NCBI GenBank assembly: GCA_934636245.1
Contig: CAKUAI010000014.1
Span: 1-64,000 of the forward strand
Length of the DNA stretch: 64,000 nucleotides
Direction: 5' to 3'
Source: an uncultured Coriobacteriales bacterium
Lineage (GTDB): Bacteria > Actinomycetota > Coriobacteriia > Coriobacteriales > UMGS124
The notes beneath the pieces were generated by a model. That model had not been told where the DNA came from and did no database searches. It worked only from the letters and a program-made list of their open reading frames with translations. The translations under genes and the position numbers were made by a program. Positions within the stretch are counted from its first letter, which is position 1. The number at the start of each line of letters is the position of its first letter. Below, piece after piece: positions 44,382 to 53,740 of the stretch.

Positions 44382-45266
44382 ATGTACGACAACATGCCCG
44401 AACTCGGCCGCAACGACGCCTGCTGGTGTGGAAGCGGCAAGAAGTACAAGAAGTGCCACGAGGCCATCGACACCCGACTGCAGGAGCTCTACATGCAGGG
44501 CGAGGAGGTGCCGAGCAGGGTTCTGCTCAAGACCCCGGCCGACATCGAGGGCATCAAGGCGTCCGCCGAGGTAAACGTGGGTGTGCTCGACTACGTGGGC
44601 GAGCACATCAAGGCCGGCGTCACCACCGCCGACATCAACCGCTGGGTGGAGGAATACCTGGCCGCGCATGACGCGGTGAGCGCCGACCTCAACTACGAGG
44701 GCTATCCCTTCAGCGTGTGCACCTCGGTGAACGACGTCATCTGCCACGGCTTTCCCAACGAGAACGAGGTGCTGCACGACGGCGACATCATCAACGTCGA
44801 CATGTCCACCATCAAGGGCGGCTATTTCTCCGACTCCTCGCGCATGTACTGCATCGGCGAGGTGAGCGAGGAACGCAAGCGCCTCGTGGAGACCTGCAAG
44901 GCCGCGGTCGAGGCCGGCCTTGCCGCCGTGAAGCCTTGGGCGCATCTGGGCGATGTGAGCGCCGCCGTGAACAAGGTGGCCACCGACGCCGGCTTCTCGG
45001 TGGTGGCCGAGTACGGCGGCCACGGCATCGGCAAGGAGTTCCACGAGGACCCCTTCGTGAGCTTCGTGGAAGAGGCTGGCACCGGCCCCATCATGGCGCC
45101 GGGCATGTGCTTCACCATCGAGCCCATGGTGAACGCCGGCGAGGCCACCATCACCACCGACGAGGACAACGGCTGGATTGTGCGCACCGCCGACGGCAGC
45201 GACTCCGCCCAGTGGGAGGTCCAGCTCGTCGTCACCGAGACGGGATATGAGCTGCTGAGCTGGTAG
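44382..45266 (+). CDS. map: Methionine aminopeptidase, type I, with SEC-C zinc motif
   Basis: The 294-residue protein begins with a SEC-C zinc-binding motif (CWCGSGKKYKKCH), then the peptidase domain from about residue 40. Metal ligands are visible: NVDMSTIKGGYFSDSSR (two Asp), GGHGIGKEFHEDP (His) and FTIEPMV (Glu), with a final Glu near the C-terminus in WEVQLVVTETG. It removes N-terminal Met from nascent proteins. The SEC-C extension occurs in other MetAPs and probably aids ribosome or zinc binding. The start is ATG 44382. Confidence 0.96.
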   Translation: MYDNMPELGRNDACWCGSGKKYKKCHEAIDTRLQELYMQGEEVPSRVLLKTPADIEGIKASAEVNVGVLDYVGEHIKAGVTTADINRWVEEYLAAHDAVSADLNYEGYPFSVCTSVNDVICHGFPNENEVLHDGDIINVDMSTIKGGYFSDSSRMYCIGEVSEERKRLVETCKAAVEAGLAAVKPWAHLGDVSAAVNKVATDAGFSVVAEYGGHGIGKEFHEDPFVSFVEEAGTGPIMAPGMCFTIEPMVNAGEATITTDEDNGWIVRTADGSDSAQWEVQLVVTETGYELLSW

Positions 45267-45304
45267 TTCGACAAGCTGGCAAGCACCGACCCAACGCACT
45301 CACC

Positions 45305-45338
45305 AGCCCGCTTTCCGCAAAGGGAGGCGGGCTTTTTT
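45305..45338. terminator. Terminator after map, between convergent genes
   Basis: A stem AGCCCGC / GCGGGCT is followed by TTTTTTCG on the plus strand, 38 bases after the map stop. It lies just before the end of the minus-strand LuxR gene. Confidence 0.85.
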
Positions 45339-45356
45339 CGAGCCGCAGTTCAAGCC

Positions 45357-46967
45357 TTAGCAGCCTTCGTTCTCCACCATGTCGATAAGCTCCTGCTGCT
45401 TGTGCACGCCGAGCTTCGTGTAGATGTGCATCATATGAGTGCGGGCGGTGCCTTCTGCAATGTTGAGCTCGCGTGCCACAACAGAAAGCGTGCGGCCGCG
45501 GGCAAGCAAGAGCAGTACATCGCGCTCGCGCGGGGTCAAGTCGCAGCGGGCGGCAACCACCTCGCAGCGGGTCTCGAGCGACTCGGCAGCCTCGCCGCTC
45601 ATGTGGGAACCCTCGCCCATGCGGCCCACAAACCCCACCTTGGAAAGCACGTCCTCAGGCAAAACGAGAACGACCAGCACAACAAGAACCAGAATGCACA
45701 TGAGCGCCAAAGCTGACATGTCAAGTGTGCCGGCAAGGATGGGCGGTACCACGATGCGCGACAACAGCGTGCCCGCTCCCATGCCGACATAGGTCATCGC
45801 CACGCCCCACCCAAACACAAACAGCGGACGCGGCACAGCCCCCTGCCTGGACAGCCCGACCAGCAATACCCAAAACAGCAGGTCAAAAAACTCATAGCCG
45901 ACCGTCACCACGGCAATGGAGACCACGGTGAATCGGTCCATGAACATGGTGAGAATCGCAAACCCGGCCACCATGCAAGGAAGCGACAACCGATACACGA
46001 GCATGACATCAAAGCGCTCTCGAAACATCAGCGCAAACACCGCAAGCACGGCACCCACGGCGAAGACGGCCAGAAACGCGTAGTTGTCCGCCACAAACGA
46101 CGGAACTCCACCCTCGACTGTCGCGGCCGGGAACGAATCGAGACAGCGTCCCACCAGGGAAAACACCGCGATGGATGCCATCAGGCGGACGAAGGTCGTA
46201 AGCGAAACCGCCTCGCTCTGCTCGTCTGCGGCACGAGAATCACACATACCGCCAGCTTGATTGCGTGATTCCTGCTCTTTCAAGCTCAAAGCCACCGCAC
46301 CGTCGCCCACACGATGCGCGTAAAGCAACAGAAGCGACAGGGCAGGCAACACATAAAGGCACATGAGCAGCGCCGAATCGGGCAAGACTATCATGATGAC
46401 CGCCATTGCGATGGCACCCATGGGGACCGACAGAAGCGCCGTGGCCATCCCAAAGCGGCTGAAACGGATGCCCCATTCTACCTGCAGCAAAGCTGAAGAA
46501 GCTCCGCACAGCGCAAAGGCAACCAAGAGAAGGGGCTTCATCAACGTTGACGCAGCAACCCCAAGCATGCAGAGGGAAGCGATGCAGCATGCAATATTGG
46601 CGAGGGCAAATCGGACCGAATCGGCAACAGGCGCATCGCTTAAGTCTTTGGAAGCGTCCACCCCTTCGTTGCGCACGGCACGGCGAGTCGGGCTACCCGG
46701 GCGATGCAGGCGCGAAAGGCACGACACAAGTATCGCCGCGAGCGCACCGGCAAACAGGTACACCTGGTCGTATCCAAACAGGCCGGACTCGATGAGACTG
46801 TAACGGGCCGCAAAGGCCAGAAATCCCACGACCCAGGCGTGACAGAGGCCAAAACCGAGCGCAAGAACGACAAGCTCAAACGGATCGGGCTTGTCATGCC
46901 CCTCCCCCGCGGCCGCACCCATCGCCCCGCCTTTGGTGCGCGCCCGCGTATCCTCACCTGCACCCAT
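45357..46967 (-). CDS. Membrane-embedded LuxR regulator of a flavoprotein cassette
   Basis: The 536-residue protein has 12 or so hydrophobic segments up to about residue 435 and a C-terminal helix-turn-helix, LTPRERDVLLLLARGRTLSV with LNIAEGTARTHMMHIYTKLG. The start is ATG 46967 behind GAGGGG; an in-frame GTG at 46982 is less likely. It diverges from the flavoprotein gene at 47194, which with 49124-50803 is its probable target. A dyad at 47001-47022 lies in the shared promoter region. Confidence 0.87.
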   Translation of the reverse strand: MGAGEDTRARTKGGAMGAAAGEGHDKPDPFELVVLALGFGLCHAWVVGFLAFAARYSLIESGLFGYDQVYLFAGALAAILVSCLSRLHRPGSPTRRAVRNEGVDASKDLSDAPVADSVRFALANIACCIASLCMLGVAASTLMKPLLLVAFALCGASSALLQVEWGIRFSRFGMATALLSVPMGAIAMAVIMIVLPDSALLMCLYVLPALSLLLLYAHRVGDGAVALSLKEQESRNQAGGMCDSRAADEQSEAVSLTTFVRLMASIAVFSLVGRCLDSFPAATVEGGVPSFVADNYAFLAVFAVGAVLAVFALMFRERFDVMLVYRLSLPCMVAGFAILTMFMDRFTVVSIAVVTVGYEFFDLLFWVLLVGLSRQGAVPRPLFVFGWGVAMTYVGMGAGTLLSRIVVPPILAGTLDMSALALMCILVLVVLVVLVLPEDVLSKVGFVGRMGEGSHMSGEAAESLETRCEVVAARCDLTPRERDVLLLLARGRTLSVVARELNIAEGTARTHMMHIYTKLGVHKQQELIDMVENEGC

Positions 46968-47000
46968 GTGCCCACCCCTCACAAACTACCAGCTCAACAG

Positions 47001-47022
47001 CTCATACGACGCACAGTATGAG
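47001..47022. promoter_or_regulatory. Candidate operator, perfect 7-bp dyad
   Basis: CTCATAC and GTATGAG are inverted copies separated by eight bases. They are placed in the 226-base region between the divergent LuxR and flavoprotein genes, 34 bases upstream of the LuxR start codon. A symmetric site of this size suits a LuxR-type dimer, and its place suggests autoregulation. Confidence 0.5.
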
Positions 47023-47193
47023 TCCAAATACCCATCAATACGACAGCCCGAGAGATGCCCCAAAGACCCCTATCGGCAATAGTCAAACCCGGCACGCCGC
47101 CGGCGCCGCCCAACGGTGGGCAGCGCACACAAGCATACCAGCATTGCGTCAAAAGCGGCAAAAAGAGCACCACGCATCTGAAAGGGGAAGCAA

Positions 47194-48840
47194 ATGGGCA
47201 ACAACGTATCGCGTCGCAACTTCGTGAAGGGGGCCGGTGCCGCCGCCGGCATGGCCGCGCTCACCGGCGCGTCTATTGCGACGGCCGACGAGGCCACCGA
47301 CAACTCCTGGCTGCCTGCAGCTTGGGACTACGAGTGCGACCTGCTCGTCATCGGCTATGGCGGAGCAGGCATGTGGGCCTCGCTCATCGGCGCTGACGAG
47401 TGCGGCCAGGAAGTCCTGATCCTTGAGAAGGCCCCCGTGGAGGGTGGCGGAAACTCCCGCATCAACAACGGCGAGTGGACCATCATTCCCGAGGACAAGA
47501 AAGAGACCTTCAAGGAGTACCTGCGCACGTTCTCCAAGGGCGCCATCGCCGACGACATGGCCGACGCCTGGGTCGAGGAGTGCGCGCGCAACACCGAGTA
47601 CGCCGACAAGTATGGCATGACGTACGAGATCGTGGACTCGGCCCTAGCCGGCTCCATTCCCGAGTACTACAAGCTCGACGAGAACAAATTCGCAGGCTGC
47701 CAGCGCCTTTCCTCCGTTGAGGGCTTCGGCATGAAGACTTTCCACGAGCTCGACGCCAAGCGCGTCGAACTGGGCGCCGAGATTCTGTTCGACTGCCATG
47801 ACGAACACCTCATCCAGAACCCCACCACGCGCGAGATCGTGGGAGCCTACACGCTCATCGGCGACGACGAGACCCCCAAGGCCGTCAAGGCGCGCAAGGG
47901 CGTCATCATGTGCTGCGGCGGCTTTGAGTTCAACGAGGAGCTCAAGAACAAGTACCTCAAGATCTATCCCTTCAAGTTCGAGGGCTGGCGCTTCAACACT
48001 GGCGACGGCATCCGCATGGTCGAGGAGGTCGGCGCGAAGCTCTGGCACATGGACAACGTCATCTCGATGACCTCCATGTACACCCGCGACCCCGAGAACG
48101 ACTTCTCCATCCTCGCCTTCCCGTCCGGCCCCTCCTACATCTGGGTGAACCGCCTGGGCAAGCGCTTCGTCGACGAGAACAACACCGGCTCGCCTCACAA
48201 CGGCTGGCACACGCTCATGTCGTTCGACGACCGCATCTGCGACTTCGACCGCATTCCTACCTGGTGCGTCTTTGACCAGGCCACCTTCGAGGCCGGCAAG
48301 CTCTCCACGAGCCAGGGCGACTTCTTCGAGTGCGGCAACTACGCAAGCGACCTGCCCGATGAGATTCGCGACTGGGACGGCTGGAGCCAGGACAACCAGG
48401 CCGAGGTCGACAAGGGCTGGATCATGAAGGCCGACACCCTCGAGGAGCTCGCCGCGCAGATGAAGGACTGGGACTCCTGGATGGATGCCGACACGCTCGC
48501 AGCAACCGTCGCCGAGTACAACGGCTTCTGCGAGCAGGGTCGCGACGAGCGCTTCGACCGCGCCGCCTCCACGCTCGTGGCCCTCTCCGAGGAAGGCCCC
48601 TACTACGCCTACGCCATTTACCCGGGCTCCTGCTCCACGCTCGGCGGCCCCGAGAAGAACGTGAACGGCCAGGTGCTCGACCCGGCCGGCAACCCCATCC
48701 CTCGTCTGTACGCAGCCGGCTGCTTCGGCAACTTCCAGGATCACTCCTACGGAATCACCGGCGGCAACAACGCCGAGAACCAGGTGTGGGGACGCATCAG
48801 CGCTCGCCATGCCTCCAGCCTGGAGAACTGGGACGCCTAA
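47194..48840 (+). CDS. Tat-exported FAD-dependent reductase, substrate unknown
   Basis: The 548-residue protein begins with a classical twin-arginine signal, VSRRNFVKG, plus an Ala-rich core. The FAD motif near residue 48 is LLVIGYGGAGMWASLIGADE, and the FAD-binding-2 body ends with RLYAAGCFGNFQDHSYGITG. The His in this segment does not sit in the fumarate-reductase context. There are no haem or FMN motifs. It starts after AAAGGGGAAGC. It may share transcription with the next flavoprotein, although an 81-base hairpin lies between them. Confidence 0.88.
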   Translation: MGNNVSRRNFVKGAGAAAGMAALTGASIATADEATDNSWLPAAWDYECDLLVIGYGGAGMWASLIGADECGQEVLILEKAPVEGGGNSRINNGEWTIIPEDKKETFKEYLRTFSKGAIADDMADAWVEECARNTEYADKYGMTYEIVDSALAGSIPEYYKLDENKFAGCQRLSSVEGFGMKTFHELDAKRVELGAEILFDCHDEHLIQNPTTREIVGAYTLIGDDETPKAVKARKGVIMCCGGFEFNEELKNKYLKIYPFKFEGWRFNTGDGIRMVEEVGAKLWHMDNVISMTSMYTRDPENDFSILAFPSGPSYIWVNRLGKRFVDENNTGSPHNGWHTLMSFDDRICDFDRIPTWCVFDQATFEAGKLSTSQGDFFECGNYASDLPDEIRDWDGWSQDNQAEVDKGWIMKADTLEELAAQMKDWDSWMDADTLAATVAEYNGFCEQGRDERFDRAASTLVALSEEGPYYAYAIYPGSCSTLGGPEKNVNGQVLDPAGNPIPRLYAAGCFGNFQDHSYGITGGNNAENQVWGRISARHASSLENWDA

Positions 48841-48849
48841 AGTTTGATT

Positions 48850-48930
48850 GGATTCGCTGTGGCTGCGTTCCGCAAGGACTCATGTACGCCCAGTACACTT
48901 CGCCCTTGCGCGCCTTGCCACAGCGAATCC
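48850..48930. repeat. Large imperfect palindrome between two flavoprotein genes
   Basis: Outer arms GGATTCGCTGTGGC and GCCACAGCGAATCC are perfect over 14 bases. Inside, CGCAAGG pairs with CCTTGCG and TGTAC with GTACA. The folded RNA or cruciform would span 81 bases, directly after the first flavoprotein stop. There is no T-run, so it is not a standard terminator. It could be a repeated palindromic element or a differential-expression hairpin. The remainder of the gap to 49124 shows only the next gene's ribosome binding site. Confidence 0.7.
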
Positions 48931-49123
48931 TGATTAACACGTGAACGAAGCGGGCGGCAAGAACCCGGGTGCGTTCAACGAGGAAAGCCTGTGCCAGGCA
49001 TGTCGTCCTCGCGCACCCCTTACAGCGACTCCTTGTTTGCGCATAGGACACGGGCGGCCGGGCTCTCCCCTGCCGCCCGCTTCACACGCTTCACTTCCTA
49101 CATGAGATAGTTAGGAGATTCAC

Positions 49124-50803
49124 ATGAGCATTTCCCGTCGTTCCTTTGTCGCCGGTGCAGCCGCTGCCGGCGTCCTCGCAGGTACGAGCATCGCCGTGGC
49201 CGACGAGACCACCGCGGCTGATGTCGAGGCCCCGGCATTCCTCACCAAGCCCGAGGTTCCTGCCGACGTCGTGGACGAGCAGGACTGCGACGTCCTCGTC
49301 ATCGGCATGGGCCTGGCCGGCACCGCCGCTTTCAAGGCTGCGGCCGAGACGGGCGTGAAGACCATCGCCCTGGAGAAGCAGCCCGAGGACACCTACTCGG
49401 TCATCTACATGGCCGGCGACTTCGGCGTCGTGGGCTCGCAGATTCAGAAGGACCTGGGCATCGAATGGGCGCCCAAAGAGGTCATCATGCACGAGATGCA
49501 GAAGGAGTGCGCCTCCCGCATCGACCCGTGGATGCTTTCCTACTGGTACGACCACTCCGGCGCCGACTTCGACTGGTTCGTCGAGGGCTCTGACTTCGAG
49601 GTGCTCAAGGGCACGGCCGCCGAGAGGGAGACCGACAAGGAGTACTACATCCGCCCAAAGTGCTTCCCGCGCAACGAGGGCTACGACTACCGCGAGGAGT
49701 TCTATCCCTACTTCCACGGCACCATCACCACGAACCCCAACATGCAGTGGGCCTGCCAGGCCGCCATGGACGCAGGCGTCGCCGCCGGCGGTCAGATCAT
49801 CTTCGGCGCCGCCGGTGAGCAGCTCATCCAGGATGAGGACGGCACTGTGACGGGCGCTTACGCCAAGACCGACGCCGGCTACATCAAGGTGAACGCCAAG
49901 CAGGTCGTCCTGACCTGCGGCGACTACGGCGCGAACAAGGACATGGTGCGTTACTACGCCCCCGAGTACGCCGACTACGGCGGCGGTGTGGACACGGGCG
50001 ACGGCCACCTCATGGGCATCTGGGCCGGCGGTCGCATGGAGAACGGCCCCCACGCCCCCATGGCTCACCACATGGGCGCGGCCCTGGGCGTGGACTCCTA
50101 CCTGCACCTCAACATGGCCGGCAAGCGCTTCATGGACGAGGACATCCCCGGCCAGAACCTGACGCAAATGCTCTGCCGCCAGCCGGTCTCGTCCGACCCC
50201 GAGAAGGCCGCCCAGGACATCCGCTCTTACCAGATCTTCGACTCCAAGTGGCCTGAGCAGATCATCGACATGCCAGACGGCCATGGCTACACCACGCACT
50301 TCGTGCCCGATGACGAAATTGACAACTACCAGCTCGTTCTCTCTGGCTTTGGCCTGGGCTACACCACGCAGCAGATGGTGGAGGACTCCGTCACCTACAA
50401 GGCCGACACGCTCGAAGAGCTCATCGAAATGATGGGCCTTCCCGCTGAGACCGCCCTGGCCGAGATCGCCCACTACAACGACCTGTGCCATGCCGGCTTC
50501 GACGAGGACTTCGGCAAGATGTCCAAGCGCCTCTTCCCGGTGGAGAACCCGCCGTTCTACGCCTGCGCCTTCTCGGCAAGCAAGTACATGCTCGTCATGA
50601 TGGGCGGCCTTGAGTGCGACCATGACCTGCACGTGATCAACGACGCCGAGGAGCCCATCCCGGGTCTCTTCTGCGCCGGCAACAACCAGGGCCGCCGCTT
50701 CCTGGTGGACTACCCGGTCATCGTGGCAGGCATCTCGCTGGGCACCGCGCTCACGTTCGGCCGCCTGGCCGGCGCCAACGCCGCCGCAGCAGTCAACGCA
50801 TAG
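49124..50803 (+). CDS. Tat-exported FAD-dependent reductase, substrate unknown
   Basis: The 559-residue protein has a Tat signal (ISRRSFVAG) and an FAD motif near residue 60 (DVLVIGMGLAGTAAFKAAAE). Its C-terminus, FCAGNNQGRRFLVDYPVIVA then GISLGTALTFGRLAG, recalls the ending of 3-ketosteroid dehydrogenases more than that of fumarate reductase. The substrate is unknown. It is similar in style to the 29336-31126 protein. A GGAGATTCAC sequence precedes the ATG. It is the second gene of the cassette with the 45357 LuxR. Confidence 0.88.
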   Translation: MSISRRSFVAGAAAAGVLAGTSIAVADETTAADVEAPAFLTKPEVPADVVDEQDCDVLVIGMGLAGTAAFKAAAETGVKTIALEKQPEDTYSVIYMAGDFGVVGSQIQKDLGIEWAPKEVIMHEMQKECASRIDPWMLSYWYDHSGADFDWFVEGSDFEVLKGTAAERETDKEYYIRPKCFPRNEGYDYREEFYPYFHGTITTNPNMQWACQAAMDAGVAAGGQIIFGAAGEQLIQDEDGTVTGAYAKTDAGYIKVNAKQVVLTCGDYGANKDMVRYYAPEYADYGGGVDTGDGHLMGIWAGGRMENGPHAPMAHHMGAALGVDSYLHLNMAGKRFMDEDIPGQNLTQMLCRQPVSSDPEKAAQDIRSYQIFDSKWPEQIIDMPDGHGYTTHFVPDDEIDNYQLVLSGFGLGYTTQQMVEDSVTYKADTLEELIEMMGLPAETALAEIAHYNDLCHAGFDEDFGKMSKRLFPVENPPFYACAFSASKYMLVMMGGLECDHDLHVINDAEEPIPGLFCAGNNQGRRFLVDYPVIVAGISLGTALTFGRLAGANAAAAVNA

Positions 50804-50829
50804 ACCCGCCGCAACCCGGCACGCCTTCA

Positions 50830-50864
50830 AGCCCGCCTTCCGCAAAGGAAGGCGGGCTGTTTTG
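50830..50864 (+). terminator. Terminator of the tandem flavoprotein cassette
   Basis: A perfect 12-bp stem AGCCCGCCTTCC / GGAAGGCGGGCT is followed by GTTTTGTC. Confidence 0.87.
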
Positions 50865-51161
50865 TCGAGCACCTCGCGGCACTCCCATTTCTCCCTCTTT
50901 GAGGGGTGGCGTCCCGTCGAGCCCACTCGGCAGGGCACCTTTATGGGCTCGCCTGGCAGAAATAGGGAATCTGGAAATTCACAGCCCCCGCAAATCCGTT
51001 CACCCAACTGACTGGCAGGGGTTTCTTTCGCGCGGCCCAAGCAAGGTATCTGCCCTCTTCTTTGGAGACCTCGGCCGCAAGCACGTAGGAGGTCGCAAGA
51101 AGGCCAGCCACATCGCCGTCGGCACTACCCCTCGACAGGAATCACGCGGATGGTCGGCTCA

Positions 51162-51302
51162 AAAAACACGCATGTTTGCGTTTTAATTCTCACTTGCAAG
51201 TAGCCGTAAACCGCGCACGTCATCTACCTGCGGCGATGTTGTGGGGCAACAGCCGAATAGTCAGTACAACCGATTTAAAGCGCAAACATACGCTGTTTTT
51301 TA
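51162..51302. repeat. Dispersed intergenic element, copy B, with inverted ends
   Basis: The left arm at 51171-51189 (CATGTTTGCGTTTTAATTC) is identical to that of copy A. The right arm at 51273-51290 differs by two bases. The core CATCTACC is at 51221-51228, 50 bases from the left arm, as in copy A. Arm-to-arm span is 120 bases here against 121 in copy A. The rest of the 50865-51435 gap shows no gene; several short frames lack ribosome binding sites. Confidence 0.72.
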
Positions 51303-51435
51303 CTGCTCCCGTTCGGCTGGCCGTCAAATCGAAGGGTCTAGTCCGACAAAAATGGCGATTTTGCCCCACTGGGGCGGCTTAAGCGCCTACCATATCGCCA
51401 GCGAAAAGAAACCGGCGGCGCACAAGGAGGGTTCA

Positions 51436-51786
51436 ATGACATCGGAAGGTTTGTTTCGGGAGTTCTATCAGGTCGTGAAAGCCATCCCGCGCGGCAAGGT
51501 TGCCAGCTATGGACAGGTCGCGCTGCTTGCCGGCCATCCTCGCGCCGCACGCTTCGTGGGCTACGCCCTGCACTCCAACCCCGAACCCGGCATCATCCCC
51601 TGCCACCGCGTGGTGTTCAAGAACGGCAGCCTCGCAAGCGGCTTTGCCTTCGGCGGCCCCGGTGTGCAGCGCCAGCTACTTGAAGACGAAGGCATCGCCT
51701 TCCTGCCTGACGGGCGCGTTGACATGCAAGAATGCCAGTGGGGATGCTTCAACCAAGCCGAACTGGAAATCGAGCGGCAAGATTAG
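51436..51786 (+). CDS. Short methylated-DNA-protein cysteine methyltransferase domain protein
   Basis: The 116-residue protein consists only of the DNA-binding methyltransferase domain (like Ogt/AGT C-domain or the alkyltransferase-like proteins). IPRGKVASYGQVALLAGHPRA is the helix-turn-helix region. IIPCHRVV has the acceptor Cys, which alkyltransferase-like proteins replace with Trp, so repair activity is possible. The N-terminal domain of Ogt is absent. The start is ATG 51436 behind AAGGAGGG. Confidence 0.87.
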   Translation: MTSEGLFREFYQVVKAIPRGKVASYGQVALLAGHPRAARFVGYALHSNPEPGIIPCHRVVFKNGSLASGFAFGGPGVQRQLLEDEGIAFLPDGRVDMQECQWGCFNQAELEIERQD

Positions 51787-52357
51787 CAATCAAATCCCAA
51801 TTTCCACCTTCTTCGATGGCCCCGCTGGCAATGTTCCCAGCGCCCCTCTCACACGCAACTCATTTCTAATTTTGATTTCCGCCGGAGTTCATGCCAGCAA
51901 CCTCAACAAAGCCCCGACGTTAATCGATGCAAGAAACAGCTCCGGTTGTTTCCGCTCCAATTCTTTGCCTCGCCCGCATTTGTCAATCACATCCCCAGCG
52001 AGGCCTCAAACAAGCGATTGGCAGCAGACCCCAGTCTCATCCCATCACTTTTGCTTGACACAAAAAGCGCTGCCTGCCTGGTATATCCAAGCAGGCAGCG
52101 CTTTGTCTAGAGCAGTGAGTCACCGAACGCAGACAGTTCTCAACGGGCGCAAACACCCCGCCGCATCAGCCCGCAACAACACCGCAATCGCAATCATCGA
52201 GGTGTGCGCCGGCATCATCCACACTGACGCAATCAGCGTCGACACCCGGACTCTCGCCGCGTGGTTCACAGCAACGTAGTCGTCCCCGGCATCCGAATCG
52301 TTGCCTTGTCTTCGCGGCAGCAAAGACAAGGCCATCGCACAGCGCGCGCCAGCGGCG
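51787..52357. other. Gene-free stretch between the methyltransferase gene and nhaA
   Basis: These 571 bases are less GC-rich than the genes around them. They contain a strong hairpin (52062-52110) and, close to nhaA, a weaker GCCTTGTCTT / AAGACAAGGC hairpin at 52305-52333. A long plus-strand frame (51500-52279) merely extends from a shadow frame of the methyltransferase gene and encodes no recognisable protein. Confidence 0.6.
52062..52110. terminator. Strong bidirectional-type terminator hairpin
   Basis: A perfect 14-bp stem AAAGCGCTGCCTGC / GCAGGCAGCGCTTT is flanked by an A-run on the left and TTTGTC on the right. It can end transcription from the methyltransferase gene or from nhaA. Confidence 0.82.
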
Positions 52358-53740
52358 CTACTCCGCCTGCTCGTCCTCCGCAGGCGCAACACCTTTGGCC
52401 TCGTGGCGCTTGAGGTAAAGCGCCAGGTAGAGCAGGCCAACAACAGCGGCCGTGAAGGTGCCCAGCAGGATGCCCACCTTGGCGTTCATGATGTAGGTCG
52501 GGTCGGTGAAGGCCAGGCCGCCCACGAGGATTGCCATGGTGAAGCCGATACCGGCGAGCATGCCGATTCCGAGCATGTGGCCCCACGTGGCGTTCTTGGG
52601 AAGCGAGAAGCCGCAGAACTTGACCATGACAAAGGTCGTAAGCAGGATGCCGATCGGCTTACCCAGGACAAGGCCCACCCACACGCCGAGCGTCACCGGC
52701 GAAGTGAGCACGGTAAGCATGTCGGCATCAGCCACGAAGACCTGCGCGTTCACAAAGGCGAAGAGCGGCAGGATGAGGTAGTTCACCGGGAACGTGATGG
52801 CATGCTCCAGGCGCTGCAGCGGCGGGGTCACGATGTGGGACACGCGCTCGACCTCATGCGTGAGCTCAGTAACCTCGTGCTGACCAAGAATGCGCAGGTC
52901 AGAGTCGTAGGTGCGGTCAAACTCGGCAGACTTGCCGGCAATCCAGTGTGCGTAGGCCTTGAGGTTGACGTTGGATTTCACGGGCAGAGTGAAGGCGAGC
53001 ACCACGCCGGCCAGCGTCGCATGGATGCCGGCGTTAAAGAAGCACACCCACAAAAACACGCCGAGCAGCAGGTAGGGCGTGAGCTTGAACACGTGCAGGC
53101 GGTTGAGCACAATCAGAACCACCACGGCGAGCGCGGCGAGGACCAGCCAAAGCGCGGCGATGTCGGTGCTGTAGAACAGGGCGATGACCACGATGGCCAC
53201 CATATCGTCGGCAATGGCCAGCGTGGAGAAGAAGACCTTCACACCCACGGGGATGCGCTCGCCGAACAGGCTCATGACCGCCAGGGCAAACGCGATGTCG
53301 GTGGCAGTGGGGATGGCCCAACCCTGCACGGCGTCGCCACCCATGTTGATTGCCAGGTAGATGAGGGCCGGACCGCACACGCCACCCAGCGCCGCCACCA
53401 TGGGCAGAATCGCCTGCTTGGGCTTGGCGAGGGCGCCCACGGTCATCTCATACTTGAGCTCACAGCCCACAAGCAGGAAAAAGAATGCCATGAACAGGTC
53501 GTTTACAACCTGCTCAAACGTGAGGCCCACAAAGGTCTCGCCAATGTAGAAGCCAAGCGGTGTCTCCATGGCATGGTGGAGGGGCTCGTGGAAACCCACG
53601 TTCGTAAGGATAAGAGCCACAATCGCAGCGGCAATCATCACAAGCGCCGATACGGTGCCCGTAAGTCGGCTCATGAGGCGGACGTGCTTCTCGGCACGCT
53701 TGGCGCTCACGTCGATAAGGATGTCAGTGCCACGTGTCAT
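52358..53740 (-). CDS. nhaA: Na+/H+ antiporter NhaA
   Basis: The 460-residue protein has about 12 transmembrane segments. Key features are FFLLVGCELKYEM and PTATDIAFALAVMSLFGERIP with the ion-binding Asp region, followed by FFSTLAIADDMVAIVVIA. It is longer than E. coli NhaA (388 residues) because of a hydrophilic loop after helix 8 (about residues 250-300). It exports Na+ or Li+ in exchange for H+. The start is ATG 53740 with AAAGGGA upstream; ATGs further up would begin beyond a terminator-like hairpin. Confidence 0.95.
   Translation of the reverse strand: MTRGTDILIDVSAKRAEKHVRLMSRLTGTVSALVMIAAAIVALILTNVGFHEPLHHAMETPLGFYIGETFVGLTFEQVVNDLFMAFFFLLVGCELKYEMTVGALAKPKQAILPMVAALGGVCGPALIYLAINMGGDAVQGWAIPTATDIAFALAVMSLFGERIPVGVKVFFSTLAIADDMVAIVVIALFYSTDIAALWLVLAALAVVVLIVLNRLHVFKLTPYLLLGVFLWVCFFNAGIHATLAGVVLAFTLPVKSNVNLKAYAHWIAGKSAEFDRTYDSDLRILGQHEVTELTHEVERVSHIVTPPLQRLEHAITFPVNYLILPLFAFVNAQVFVADADMLTVLTSPVTLGVWVGLVLGKPIGILLTTFVMVKFCGFSLPKNATWGHMLGIGMLAGIGFTMAILVGGLAFTDPTYIMNAKVGILLGTFTAAVVGLLYLALYLKRHEAKGVAPAEDEQAE

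Noticed and set aside
51500..52279. 259-codon frame overlapping the methyltransferase gene
   Set aside because: Its first third is a shifted reading of the methyltransferase gene and the rest has a composition unlike protein. It also runs through a terminator hairpin.
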